Part shown: positions 1 to 5,795 of the stretch, one piece after another
How positions within the stretch are numbered: the first letter of the stretch is position 1
How the letters are laid out: the number at the start of each line of letters is the position of its first letter
Assembly: GCA_002396665.1 (NCBI GenBank)
Contig: DGYJ01000023.1
Span: forward strand, 35,982 to 41,913
DNA from: Bdellovibrionaceae bacterium UBA5009
GTDB lineage: Bacteria > Bdellovibrionota > Bdellovibrionia > Bdellovibrionales > Bdellovibrionaceae
Length of the DNA: 5,932 bases
Direction: 5' to 3'
The notes under the pieces: model-generated
Databases searched by the model: none
Told to the model about the DNA's origin: nothing
What the model saw: the letters and a program-made list of their open reading frames with translations, nothing else
Position numbers and translations under genes: made by a program

Positions 1-707
1 TTAATTTTCGTTTCGAGCATGTGATCGTCTTCAAAATTCATAATTTGAAGTTCGTTTTCAATTTTCAAAAGTAAAAACGGAGAACCCAAACCTGTGAATT
101 TGCGGTATTCTTTTTTAAGCAAAGAAAGAAAGTCTTCGAAATTTTTTTGCTCGGAAAGATCGCGGATAAAACGAATCAAATTTCTTTCTTTTTGAAGCTT
201 TGATGATTCTTCTTGGTGGGACTTTTCGATATAAAAAGTTCTTTCGGTAACAATTTGTTCAAGATCTTCGGTCAATTTTTCAAGCTGCTTCTTTTGCGAA
301 GATAATTTTTTACGCAAATCCAAGTTCATGTCTTTTTTAAGAGTCGATGATTGGATCTCTTGCAGTAAGGACTGAACTTGGCCTGCAGAGTCTGTTTCTT
401 TTAAAAAGTACTCGGCATGCCAATGATTAATCACTTGTTGCAAAGAATTAAAATCCCAATTTTTTTTGTAAAATATTCGCGGAGTCACTGAATCCAAAGA
501 CTGAAGCTGCTTCAGGAACAAATCAATATCTGTGCTTTCGATATCGATCACGAAGGCCAATTTTTCTTGAATTGAATTGGCCTTTAAAATTTCTTTTGGA
601 CTAAAATCACTAACAACAGTTTCGTTAAAAATGGAAATATCAATTAACGATGAGCTTTTTTCGCTGATCCATAGAAGCTTGTTTTTTTTGTTCTGAAGAA
701 CTTCCAT
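1..707 (-). CDS. Receiver-like / coiled-coil / GAF-like signalling protein, C-terminus beyond window
   Basis: Open reading frame from ATG at 705-707 running off the left edge, 235 codons visible. Residues about 10-105 have the rhythm of a response-regulator receiver. They start with a hydrophobic first strand (KLLWIS), carry an acidic residue in the third strand at the phospho-acceptor position (D55 in FVIDIES), and end with NHWHAEYFLK, which resembles the receiver segment that finishes in a conserved Lys. The acidic pair expected after the first strand is missing, so the domain is probably degenerate. Residues about 110-180 are a charged coiled coil containing LEQIVTERT, typical of linkers in sensor kinases. 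From about 182 (IRDLSEQKNFEDFLSLL) it looks like the start of a GAF domain. The missing C-terminus could be a histidine kinase, a diguanylate cyclase or another output, and cannot be told here. The start lies 68 bp inside the preceding gene with only a weak GGCGGA ribosome site. Reading frame is certain; function is inference. Confidence 0.72.
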   Translation of the reverse strand, partial: MEVLQNKKNKLLWISEKSSSLIDISIFNETVVSDFSPKEILKANSIQEKLAFVIDIESTDIDLFLKQLQSLDSVTPRIFYKKNWDFNSLQQVINHWHAEYFLKETDSAGQVQSLLQEIQSSTLKKDMNLDLRKKLSSQKKQLEKLTEDLEQIVTERTFYIEKSHQEESSKLQKERNLIRFIRDLSEQKNFEDFLSLLKKEYRKFTGLGSPFLLLKIENELQIMNFEDDHMLETKI

Positions 708-1329
708 TTGTTTCCGCCGACTGAGCCTTTAACTTCTGCTGTACATTCTCTAAGGACTTCTTCCACAACTCTAAGCAAGAAATCAGCTCATATTCTAGGT
801 TATCAGCCAAAAGAACAAAATCCTTTTTTTCAAAGGCCACTAAAGATTCTGCCAAGGCCTTTTGCGTTTGCTGCTCGGCCTCTGTGAAAGCCCCTAGACC
901 CGCCGCGCTAGAATTTCTTAACATGGGGTACATGGACTCCATGCTTTGAACAAAATAATTGCAGTTATCAAGCAATTCACCAATCACCATTAATGTTTTC
1001 GCTGTTCTTTGAAACTTAAGCTCGTAGGCAGATTTTTCAGTTTGGGTGACAAGCTCTGGAATGGCATCAATCCAACCTTGGATCACATCACTGACCAAGC
1101 GATCCACATTTTCAGTTAGATACTCCAAACTGTCCACTTGGTCCAAACACCATGATGAATACAAAAGTTCATCCTCTTCTAGAATGGGCTGACCATTCAC
1201 AATATACTGACAGACCACTTGCTTATTGGCCTTCAAGTCATTTTCAATATCAGTGAAAACTTTCGATAGTTTGGTCTCTTCGTTGTAGAACTGCACTAAT
1301 TCAAGTCCGTCGATTTTATATCTATCCAT
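640..1329 (-). CDS. Conserved-looking helical protein of unknown function, 229 aa
   Basis: I do not recognise this family. The start at 1327-1329 is chosen because AAGGA sits 7 nt upstream, whereas the ATG 39 bp further upstream (1366-1368) has no ribosome site. The protein opens MDRYKIDG. A short mixed N-terminal part (to about residue 60, including VVCQYIVNGQPILEEDE) could be a small beta-rich domain. The rest, about 65-205, is almost entirely amphipathic helix (for example the stretches around IQGWIDAIPELV and LADNLEYELISCLELW), suggesting a helical bundle. The last 25 residues are polar and low-complexity (Gln, Ser, Lys) and probably disordered. There is no signal peptide or membrane segment, so it is likely cytoplasmic. 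It overlaps the upstream GT9-like gene by 8 bp and the downstream signalling gene by 68 bp, so it is probably co-translated with both. An adaptor or chaperone-like role is possible but unproven. Confidence 0.8.
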   Translation of the reverse strand: MDRYKIDGLELVQFYNEETKLSKVFTDIENDLKANKQVVCQYIVNGQPILEEDELLYSSWCLDQVDSLEYLTENVDRLVSDVIQGWIDAIPELVTQTEKSAYELKFQRTAKTLMVIGELLDNCNYFVQSMESMYPMLRNSSAAGLGAFTEAEQQTQKALAESLVAFEKKDFVLLADNLEYELISCLELWKKSLENVQQKLKAQSAETNGSSSEQKKQASMDQRKKLIVN

Positions 1330-2785
1330 GGGCCGATCCTTTTTTGTTAAGATCCTTTTTGAGTTCATCTAAGGAATATATTTTTAAGATTGATTGAAGT
1401 TCTTGGTGAATCTGCAAATAGTCGTCAGCAATAGCTTGCAAAGGTTTCGGAGCCACTGAAACTTTTCGCCCCTTCAGCCAGTCAAATATAATATTTGTCA
1501 TCGGATGACCGCTGGCCGCCACCTGCAAAATATGTTCTGCATTTTCTAATGATTTAAAGACTTGATCTGAATTCGGTTTTCTTTTGATTTCTTTTAATTG
1601 CTGAATCAAAACTTCGTTCACTTCAAACATTTGTGTGGCCGATTGTGCAAAACTCAGCTGCTGGGTGGTTGGAAAGTTTCCATTCAGATACAGGGCCATT
1701 AATAATGTCCAAGCTTCATCTTTAAACTCTGAACGCGGACCTTGAAAGCGACAAACCCCTGGCGACGAATAGTAAAGATTTTCGGGGCGTTGTTGCTTCA
1801 TCACTTGATCTAATAGATGGGCCGCTTGATAAGGCGAAAACTGTTCCGGGGAATTTGAAAGATAAACAGCAGAACCCGTCGCTAAGGGGCCCGTTTCCCA
1901 CATATTGACGGTTTCAAAGCTTAAATTAAAGCAAGGCGTTTGTGTCAGGTTTGACATTTGCATCATCACACTGTCACAGCCAACAACACGCTTTGCGTTT
2001 TTAAGAATATAAAATAAAGACGCAAAGGTCGTCTTTCCGACCCAATTGAAAATTTTCGCATCATTCAAGTGGGCACAAATTTCTTCGCCAATATGACTTT
2101 CTTCTGCAGAGCCCACCAAAATCAAATTTTCATTGGGATTTTCTTGCAAAAAATACTTGATCATTCTAGCCCACTGAAAACCGTAGATGGATTTTTTAGA
2201 TTGGCTGGCACCAACATGAAATACAATGGGATGGGAAGGCATTTGTAAATTTGTATGGTCAAATTGTGATTTCATCCAATCGGTACTTGGCGCAGAAAAA
2301 TCCGCAGGAACAAAATCCATTTGCAAGGTCGAAGCAAACAAATCCACCAAGTGAAGTCGATTGGATTTTGTCTCGCCCACCTGCGAATAAAAATATTGAC
2401 TGACGGGATCACCCGGATTGAAGGACCCATCAGAAAATCGAGTGTATCCAAAGACACTATCAGATTTTTTTGAAATTCCATGGGTTAAATAACTTGAAAA
2501 CAAAGAGTAAGAAAGATTCACCACTCGATCATAGGAGTTGCTGCGCAAACCCTGGACGAAATTTTTCACTTCACCAAGCGCTTGAACTTGCAATCGACAC
2601 CAGGTCTCTGATGGCAAATCAATCACCTGATCGACAACATCAAGTCCATTCAATGCAGATTTAAATCGAGGGCGGACAAGCACATGGATTTCATGCTCAG
2701 GATGCATCCGTCGATAGGCCCGCAAAACGGGCCAGTTCATATAAATATCGCCGTTTCTAGCGAGCAGAAGAAAGAGTGTCTTCAT
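1322..2785 (-). CDS. Divergent GT9 (heptosyltransferase-like) protein with C-terminal helical extension, 487 aa
   Basis: GT9 enzymes transfer heptose or related sugars from ADP-sugar donors, usually to LPS core. With the start at 2783-2785 the protein begins MKTLFLLLARNGD, placing Asp at residue 13, the position of the catalytic Asp of E. coli WaaC. The alternative ATG 18 bp upstream (2801-2803) shifts this register and has no ribosome site. The chosen start also has only a weak one (GAGAAG). Other GT9 signs are a C-terminal Rossmann entry (PIVFHVGAS, about 186-194), the strand LILVGSAEE (about 221-229) and GCDSVMMQ (about 269-276). In the last motif the usual His is replaced by Gln276. GT9 homology ends near residue 375. 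About 105 further residues form charged helices with no recognised domain. It overlaps the small upstream gene by 29 bp and the downstream gene by 8 bp. It may be active on an unusual acceptor or be a non-catalytic partner of the other GT9 protein in the operon. Confidence 0.85.
   Translation of the reverse strand: MKTLFLLLARNGDIYMNWPVLRAYRRMHPEHEIHVLVRPRFKSALNGLDVVDQVIDLPSETWCRLQVQALGEVKNFVQGLRSNSYDRVVNLSYSLFSSYLTHGISKKSDSVFGYTRFSDGSFNPGDPVSQYFYSQVGETKSNRLHLVDLFASTLQMDFVPADFSAPSTDWMKSQFDHTNLQMPSHPIVFHVGASQSKKSIYGFQWARMIKYFLQENPNENLILVGSAEESHIGEEICAHLNDAKIFNWVGKTTFASLFYILKNAKRVVGCDSVMMQMSNLTQTPCFNLSFETVNMWETGPLATGSAVYLSNSPEQFSPYQAAHLLDQVMKQQRPENLYYSSPGVCRFQGPRSEFKDEAWTLLMALYLNGNFPTTQQLSFAQSATQMFEVNEVLIQQLKEIKRKPNSDQVFKSLENAEHILQVAASGHPMTNIIFDWLKGRKVSVAPKPLQAIADDYLQIHQELQSILKIYSLDELKKDLNKKGSAHG
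1337..1341 (-). promoter_or_regulatory. Ribosome binding site selecting the 229-aa start of the helical protein
   Basis: AAGGA on the minus strand, 7 nt before the ATG at 1327-1329 and within the last codons of the second GT9-like gene. The longer start at 1366-1368 has no such site. Confidence 0.65.
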
Positions 2786-2933
2786 GCTTCTCAACTTGCT
2801 CATTTAAAAATGAACTTAAGATTTTTACGTTCTCGGCGTCGTCACTGTAACCAGTGGTCTTCATCATTTTTTCGTAGGCATCTTCTAATTTTTTAAGCGC
2901 CAGCGACAAGTAATTCTCGACTTCTTGAGACAT
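2757..2933 (-). CDS. Small helical protein, 58 aa
   Basis: No family recognised. The start ATG at 2931-2933 is preceded by a perfect AAGGAGG 5 nt upstream, the strongest ribosome site in the window. A start six codons further up would place that Shine-Dalgarno inside the gene. The product opens MSQEVENYLSLALKKLEDAY and is strongly amphipathic and charged throughout, with two predicted helices split near a Gly-Tyr-Ser-Asp-Asp turn (about residues 28-32). It has no Cys, no signal peptide and no membrane segment. The gene sits between the two GT9-like genes, overlapping the first by 41 bp and the second by 29 bp, so a frame shared by chance is unlikely given the ribosome site. It could be a small subunit, stabiliser or chaperone for one of the neighbouring glycosyltransferases. 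Confidence 0.75.
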   Translation of the reverse strand: MSQEVENYLSLALKKLEDAYEKMMKTTGYSDDAENVKILSSFLNEQVEKHEDTLSSAR

Positions 2934-4044
2934 CAGTTCCTCCTTGAACATCCATTCGATTCATTTTCCAACAGTTATTAAATCCTGTGGTTGTTTTATA
3001 AATTTTAAACATATTGCTATTTGCAGACGCAGACTGGGTTGTGCCCATAAGGCGAAGGACTAATTCTGCAAAGGCCTTTCCACTAATACTTTCACCACAT
3101 AAATGTGAAGATTTTGAACAAGGGGCAGAGTGTGGGCACGGATAACAAGCAACATGGGGCTGAACAATATAACTATTTAAAGACCAAATTCCGGTTTTTG
3201 AAGGCTGACTGCTTCCAAGGGACAGTTCCACAACCGGGGTCTGAGTCATCGAGGCCAAATGCTTTGTCACAGTATCTGCACTCATCAGCAGATCTGCGCT
3301 CTGGATTCGGTGATAGGCCTCTTGGAGGTCACAAATTAAAATTTGATTTTCAGTAAAATAATCAGCAAGCAAATCTTTCTCGAAACTTGCCCCCAAGATT
3401 TGAATTTGAACTTTTGAATTTGCGGACTGAATCGCATCGACAAAGGCTTTCCATTCTGCAAGATTCCAATTTTTTTTACTGTCACTTGATAATGGCTGAA
3501 TCAGTACATTTTTATATGGCGAAGAAGCTGTTCTTGCTGTTTGACCACTGTAATTCGTGGGCAAATCATGGATCAGGCTTAAATAATCGACATAATGATA
3601 TATCGAATCCTTTAAGTTTGAAAAAGTATCATTAAACTTTTTTAAATACTGATTGCCATTTAAAAAAAACTGACCAGATTCAAAAATTGGTCCTGACTTC
3701 TGTTTGGCCTCGATCATACCCATCAAATAGGCAGCAGTTCGTTGGTGGGTCCAATTCAAGACCAAATCAAAGGACTCTGAATTAAGTTCTTCGACTAAGT
3801 TCTGCACCACTTTGACCGGCTTAAAAATATTTTCAGACGGATCATTGACCAAGTTTTGCAAATAAGCTCTTTCAAAAAAATGAAACTTTTGAACTTCGGG
3901 AAACAGAAAAGACAGTTTTTTATTCTCGGGATGGGTCAAAAGATGAATCTGTACATCTTTGTGCTTTTGCAAATAACGATCAAGGACATGCCTTTGCATG
4001 ACCAAATCACCCATTCGCAATAAGGAAACGATCAAAATCTTCAA
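2893..4044 (-). CDS. GT9 family glycosyltransferase (ADP-heptose transferase-like), 383 aa
   Basis: The two-domain GT-B fold of GT9 is visible. The N-terminus MKILIVSLLRMGD gives Asp13, aligning with the catalytic Asp13 of WaaC. A second-domain start (NVLIQPLSSDSKKNW, about 189-203) carries the K-x-W typical of the family. The donor-site motif ADTVTKHLAS lies at about 256-265 with its His262 retained. A late Cys cluster follows: C300-x2-C303-x5-C309-x6-C316. The start is a TTG at 4042-4044, with AAGGAG 8 nt upstream. Another TTG at 4048-4050 lies only 2 nt from that site and breaks the Asp13 register. The TTG overlaps the TGA stop of the preceding gene (TTGA), so coupling is tight. After the family's usual end (about residue 344) there is a roughly 39-residue polar tail, part of which overlaps the next gene. 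Likely cytoplasmic. Acceptor unknown: LPS, capsule or a protein such as flagellin. Confidence 0.9.
   Translation of the reverse strand: MKILIVSLLRMGDLVMQRHVLDRYLQKHKDVQIHLLTHPENKKLSFLFPEVQKFHFFERAYLQNLVNDPSENIFKPVKVVQNLVEELNSESFDLVLNWTHQRTAAYLMGMIEAKQKSGPIFESGQFFLNGNQYLKKFNDTFSNLKDSIYHYVDYLSLIHDLPTNYSGQTARTASSPYKNVLIQPLSSDSKKNWNLAEWKAFVDAIQSANSKVQIQILGASFEKDLLADYFTENQILICDLQEAYHRIQSADLLMSADTVTKHLASMTQTPVVELSLGSSQPSKTGIWSLNSYIVQPHVACYPCPHSAPCSKSSHLCGESISGKAFAELVLRLMGTTQSASANSNMFKIYKTTTGFNNCWKMNRMDVQGGTDVSRSRELLVAGA
2939..2945 (-). promoter_or_regulatory. Strong ribosome binding site of the 58-aa gene
   Basis: AAGGAGG on the minus strand, 5 nt before the ATG at 2931-2933, within the 3' end of the first GT9 gene. 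This is the main evidence that the small gene is real and where it starts. Confidence 0.75.
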
Positions 4045-4649
4045 ACCCAAAGCTCCTTCAGCAATTGCACAGAGACTCCAAATGGACTACTGACCTCTTG
4101 CAAATTTTCGTAAATATTTTTTAAATGAAGAACATTTTTTTCTTGTTGAATTTTATCCAATGAAACACTTTGCGAAAGATGATTTTCATCTAAAAATCTT
4201 TTTATCATTTGCAAATTTCTAAATGTCATCTTGGCAAAAAGATCCTCAAAATTTGAACTTCGACTTCCCCATGCCGGTCGGAATGCCAAAACTGTTGGCT
4301 GACGATCACCAAGGAATTGAAATAATTTTTGGTCTATAATGGAATTCGAATTGATCATATAGAATTGAACTTTTTCAAACTCTTCTGGGAAGTTTTTCTC
4401 GAAGGCCTGAATCAATTCGGCATTAGACTCAACAACTGAAACTGAATTGAATTTTTTGAACTTCAGGGCCTCAACGACATGATATCCCGCACCCAATCCT
4501 AATATCATAATGTCATCAGAACGACTTAAATCCCTTGATCCCAACCATTGCTGGGCCTCTTTGATTGGATTTTTTGAAGAGCACAGGGCCTTGCCTTCTT
4601 CAAAAACAATAAAGCTTTCAGTCTCATTAAATTTCCACTGAAGATTCAT
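4041..4649 (-). CDS. Stand-alone Maf N-terminal-like Rossmann domain protein, 202 aa
   Basis: Maf proteins (motility-associated factors, DUF115-containing) transfer nonulosonic acids to flagellin and begin with a domain carrying a SxxxPxxEA segment followed by a glycine-rich GLGxGYH loop and a strand ending in Glu. This protein shows the same order: CSSKNPIKEA (23-32), IMILGLGAGYHVVEAL (47-62) and VSVVESN (70-76). It then stops at 202 residues, whereas full Maf proteins are commonly about 600, so the DUF115 catalytic region is absent. The glycine-rich loop also resembles SAM-dependent methyltransferases, which is the main alternative reading. ATG start with AAGGAG 9 nt upstream. It overlaps the TPR gene by 23 bp and the GT9 gene by 4 bp. 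No signal peptide. Assignment to Maf-like is from motif memory, not a search. Confidence 0.85.
   Translation of the reverse strand: MNLQWKFNETESFIVFEEGKALCSSKNPIKEAQQWLGSRDLSRSDDIMILGLGAGYHVVEALKFKKFNSVSVVESNAELIQAFEKNFPEEFEKVQFYMINSNSIIDQKLFQFLGDRQPTVLAFRPAWGSRSSNFEDLFAKMTFRNLQMIKRFLDENHLSQSVSLDKIQQEKNVLHLKNIYENLQEVSSPFGVSVQLLKELWV
4053..4058 (-). promoter_or_regulatory. Ribosome binding site that fixes the TTG start of the first GT9 gene
   Basis: AAGGAG on the minus strand, inside the end of the Maf-like gene. It is 8 nt from the TTG at 4042-4044 but only 2 nt from the TTG at 4048-4050, so it favours the shorter start, which also yields the MKIL opening and Asp13 register expected of GT9 enzymes. 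Confidence 0.7.
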
Positions 4650-5658
4650 TTTTAAATTCTCCTTGATGAAGTTCGTCTAAAATCAAATCCAATTTATTAT
4701 TTTCGGGATGATACAATTTTAAGACTTCGATGCAGCTTTTGGCCGCATGGAAATTTTTTTCACGAATAAACATTTGCGAAAGAAGCAAACTGATATCTTG
4801 GTCAAAACCATCATCTTCCAGGTACTGTCCAAGACGAAATTTAATTTCTTCAGACTTTGAGCTGTCTTCAATCCAGTTCATCATAAATACCAAGCCGGTT
4901 TTATTCATCTTGTGAATATCCAAGGCCGTCATCAGGTTACCCCAAGCCAGTTCATGGTCACCAAAACCAAAATGGACAAATGCTAAGCCAATCCAAGCTT
5001 TGTCATTTTTAGGATTAATCTGCAAAGCTTGTCGAAAACAAAAAACAGCCTTGTTGTAGTCTTCACGTTGAATTTCCAATGTCCCAAAATTCACATACAG
5101 AATGTCTGAATTTGAATTCTTAGCATTGGCTTTGTTAAAATACTCTTCAGCACCGTCGTAGTCTTTTTGCTTAACTAAAATATTGCCAATATTTTTATAA
5201 ACAGTGAAAAGCTCGTCGCAGTCTTCCACCAGGTGCGATAGGCACTCGTAATAGGATTGCAAAGCCAGATCATCATTTTGCTGAACATATTCCATTTCTG
5301 CTTTTTTGAAAAAAGAGTAAAAATCTGGCTGAACCCGACAAAGTTGTTTAAAAACTGAGTAGGCTTCACTCCATTTTTTTGATTTTTCAAGGGCCTCCCC
5401 TAATTGACGAAGAACCGCTGGATGATGGGAATTGATATTGCTGGCCTGCCTTAGCAAATGAACCGACAAGGCCAACTCTTGATTCTCCATTAAAACTTTT
5501 GCGTTCTTTAAATAAATAAGAGTTCGTGCTGAAATTGACTTTTCATTTTTAGATGAATTCTTTGCTGAACCCTGGTGTTGAACGTCTAAATTGATTTGGG
5601 CTAAATCATCACCAAAGTTGATTTGCTGGTCAAAGGTCTGGCTGTGCTGAAGTTCCAT
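4627..5658 (-). CDS. TPR-repeat protein, 343 aa
   Basis: A polar, probably flexible N-terminus (about 1-42) is followed by tandem 34-residue helical hairpins of the tetratricopeptide type. Approximate repeats are 44-77, 78-111, 112-145, 151-184, 185-218 and 219-252, with a further degenerate one near 287-320. The clearest are YNKAVFCFRQALQINPKN and DYDGAEEYFNKANAKN, with the usual small residues and the Pro at the repeat boundary. There is no signal peptide or membrane helix, so it is likely a cytoplasmic protein-binding scaffold. No catalytic domain is fused. ATG start with AAGGAG 5 nt upstream. It is the first gene after the only sizeable intergenic gap and so probably the promoter-proximal gene of the operon. 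TPR proteins frequently accompany protein glycosyltransferases, so recruiting an acceptor or assembling the enzymes downstream is a reasonable guess. Confidence 0.9.
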   Translation of the reverse strand: MELQHSQTFDQQINFGDDLAQINLDVQHQGSAKNSSKNEKSISARTLIYLKNAKVLMENQELALSVHLLRQASNINSHHPAVLRQLGEALEKSKKWSEAYSVFKQLCRVQPDFYSFFKKAEMEYVQQNDDLALQSYYECLSHLVEDCDELFTVYKNIGNILVKQKDYDGAEEYFNKANAKNSNSDILYVNFGTLEIQREDYNKAVFCFRQALQINPKNDKAWIGLAFVHFGFGDHELAWGNLMTALDIHKMNKTGLVFMMNWIEDSSKSEEIKFRLGQYLEDDGFDQDISLLLSQMFIREKNFHAAKSCIEVLKLYHPENNKLDLILDELHQGEFKNESSVEI

Positions 5659-5714
5659 GAACTCTCCTTCGTATCAAAAACTGATAAAGCAAAAGAAGAG
5701 CCAAGGCGAGTAAG

Positions 5715-5743
5715 GTTATAATTTAGAACAGAACCTGTTTAGA
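5715..5743 (-). promoter_or_regulatory. Candidate promoter for the TPR-led operon
   Basis: On the minus strand a TATAAC -10-like box (5715-5720) lies 17 bp downstream of TCTAAA (5738-5743), in the only intergenic gap of the window. The -10 is good and the -35 is poor for a housekeeping sigma factor (3 of 6). The same region also reads as a loose sigma-28 match (TAAA, 14 bp, then AATTATAA), which would suit a late flagellar gene. Transcription would begin near 5708, leaving a leader of about 50 nt before the TPR start. Prediction by eye only. Confidence 0.3.
5727..5739. repeat. 13-bp dyad inside the promoter spacer
   Basis: AACAG-AAC-CTGTT is a perfect 5-bp inverted repeat with a 3-bp centre, lying between the candidate -35 and -10 boxes. 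It could be an operator for a small dimeric repressor, but a dyad this short can occur by chance. Confidence 0.3.
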
Positions 5744-5745
5744 CA

Positions 5746-5775
5746 AGTCTTTGACTCTTTACAGACTCAAAGACT
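5746..5775. repeat. Perfect 9-bp inverted repeat upstream of candidate promoter
   Basis: AGTCTTTGA (5746-5754) and TCAAAGACT (5767-5775) are exact inverted copies separated by 12 bp. Allowing a one-base bulge, GAC/GTC extends the stem by three pairs. In the transcript of the upstream chaperone-like gene this could form a hairpin, but no T-run follows it, so it is not a classical intrinsic terminator. As DNA it ends 2 bp upstream of the -35-like box, a usual place for an activator or repressor dimer site. Confidence 0.6.
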
Positions 5776-5795
5776 GTCATGAAATTGTCAGAGGT

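Larger units (their letters stand above)
5659..5795 (-). other. 137-bp intergenic region
   Basis: The only non-coding gap in the window. Reading leftwards it contains the 9-bp inverted repeat, the candidate promoter with its internal dyad, a leader of about 50 nt with a small TATCA/TGATA hairpin (5672-5686), and the AAGGAG ribosome site of the TPR gene (5664-5669). No small ORF with a good ribosome site was seen in it. Confidence 0.7.

Noticed and set aside
682..689. Programmed -1 ribosomal frameshift at the A8 run
   Set aside because: Moving from the helical protein into the signalling frame needs a +1 shift, not -1, and no stimulatory stem was seen downstream.
2272..2481. 69-codon minus-strand frame
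   Set aside because: It lies fully inside the second GT9-like gene in another frame; its composition is rich in Arg, Trp and Ile as expected of a shadow frame.
2470..3635. Plus-strand frames of 64-83 codons at 2470-2664, 2684-2896, 3105-3356 and 3387-3635
   Set aside because: They lie antisense to the GT9-like genes, lack convincing ribosome sites, have irregular composition and show no recognisable motifs. They are shadows of the minus-strand genes.
4041..4649. Calling the 202-aa protein a SAM-dependent methyltransferase
   Set aside because: The glycine-rich loop fits, but the preceding SxxxPxxEA segment and the GYH after the loop match the Maf N-terminal pattern better. Kept as an alternative only.
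4730..5390. Plus-strand frame at 4730-4915 and minus-strand frame at 5175-5390
   Set aside because: Both fall inside the TPR gene in other frames, with no ribosome site or coherent protein features.
5672..5686. TATCA-AAAAC-TGATA hairpin just before the TPR ribosome site
   Set aside because: Only five A/T-rich pairs; too weak to argue for a regulatory RNA element or terminator.
5741..5795. Intrinsic terminator after the chaperone-like gene
   Set aside because: The inverted repeat is present, but no run of T follows it in the transcribed direction and the stem is not G+C-rich.
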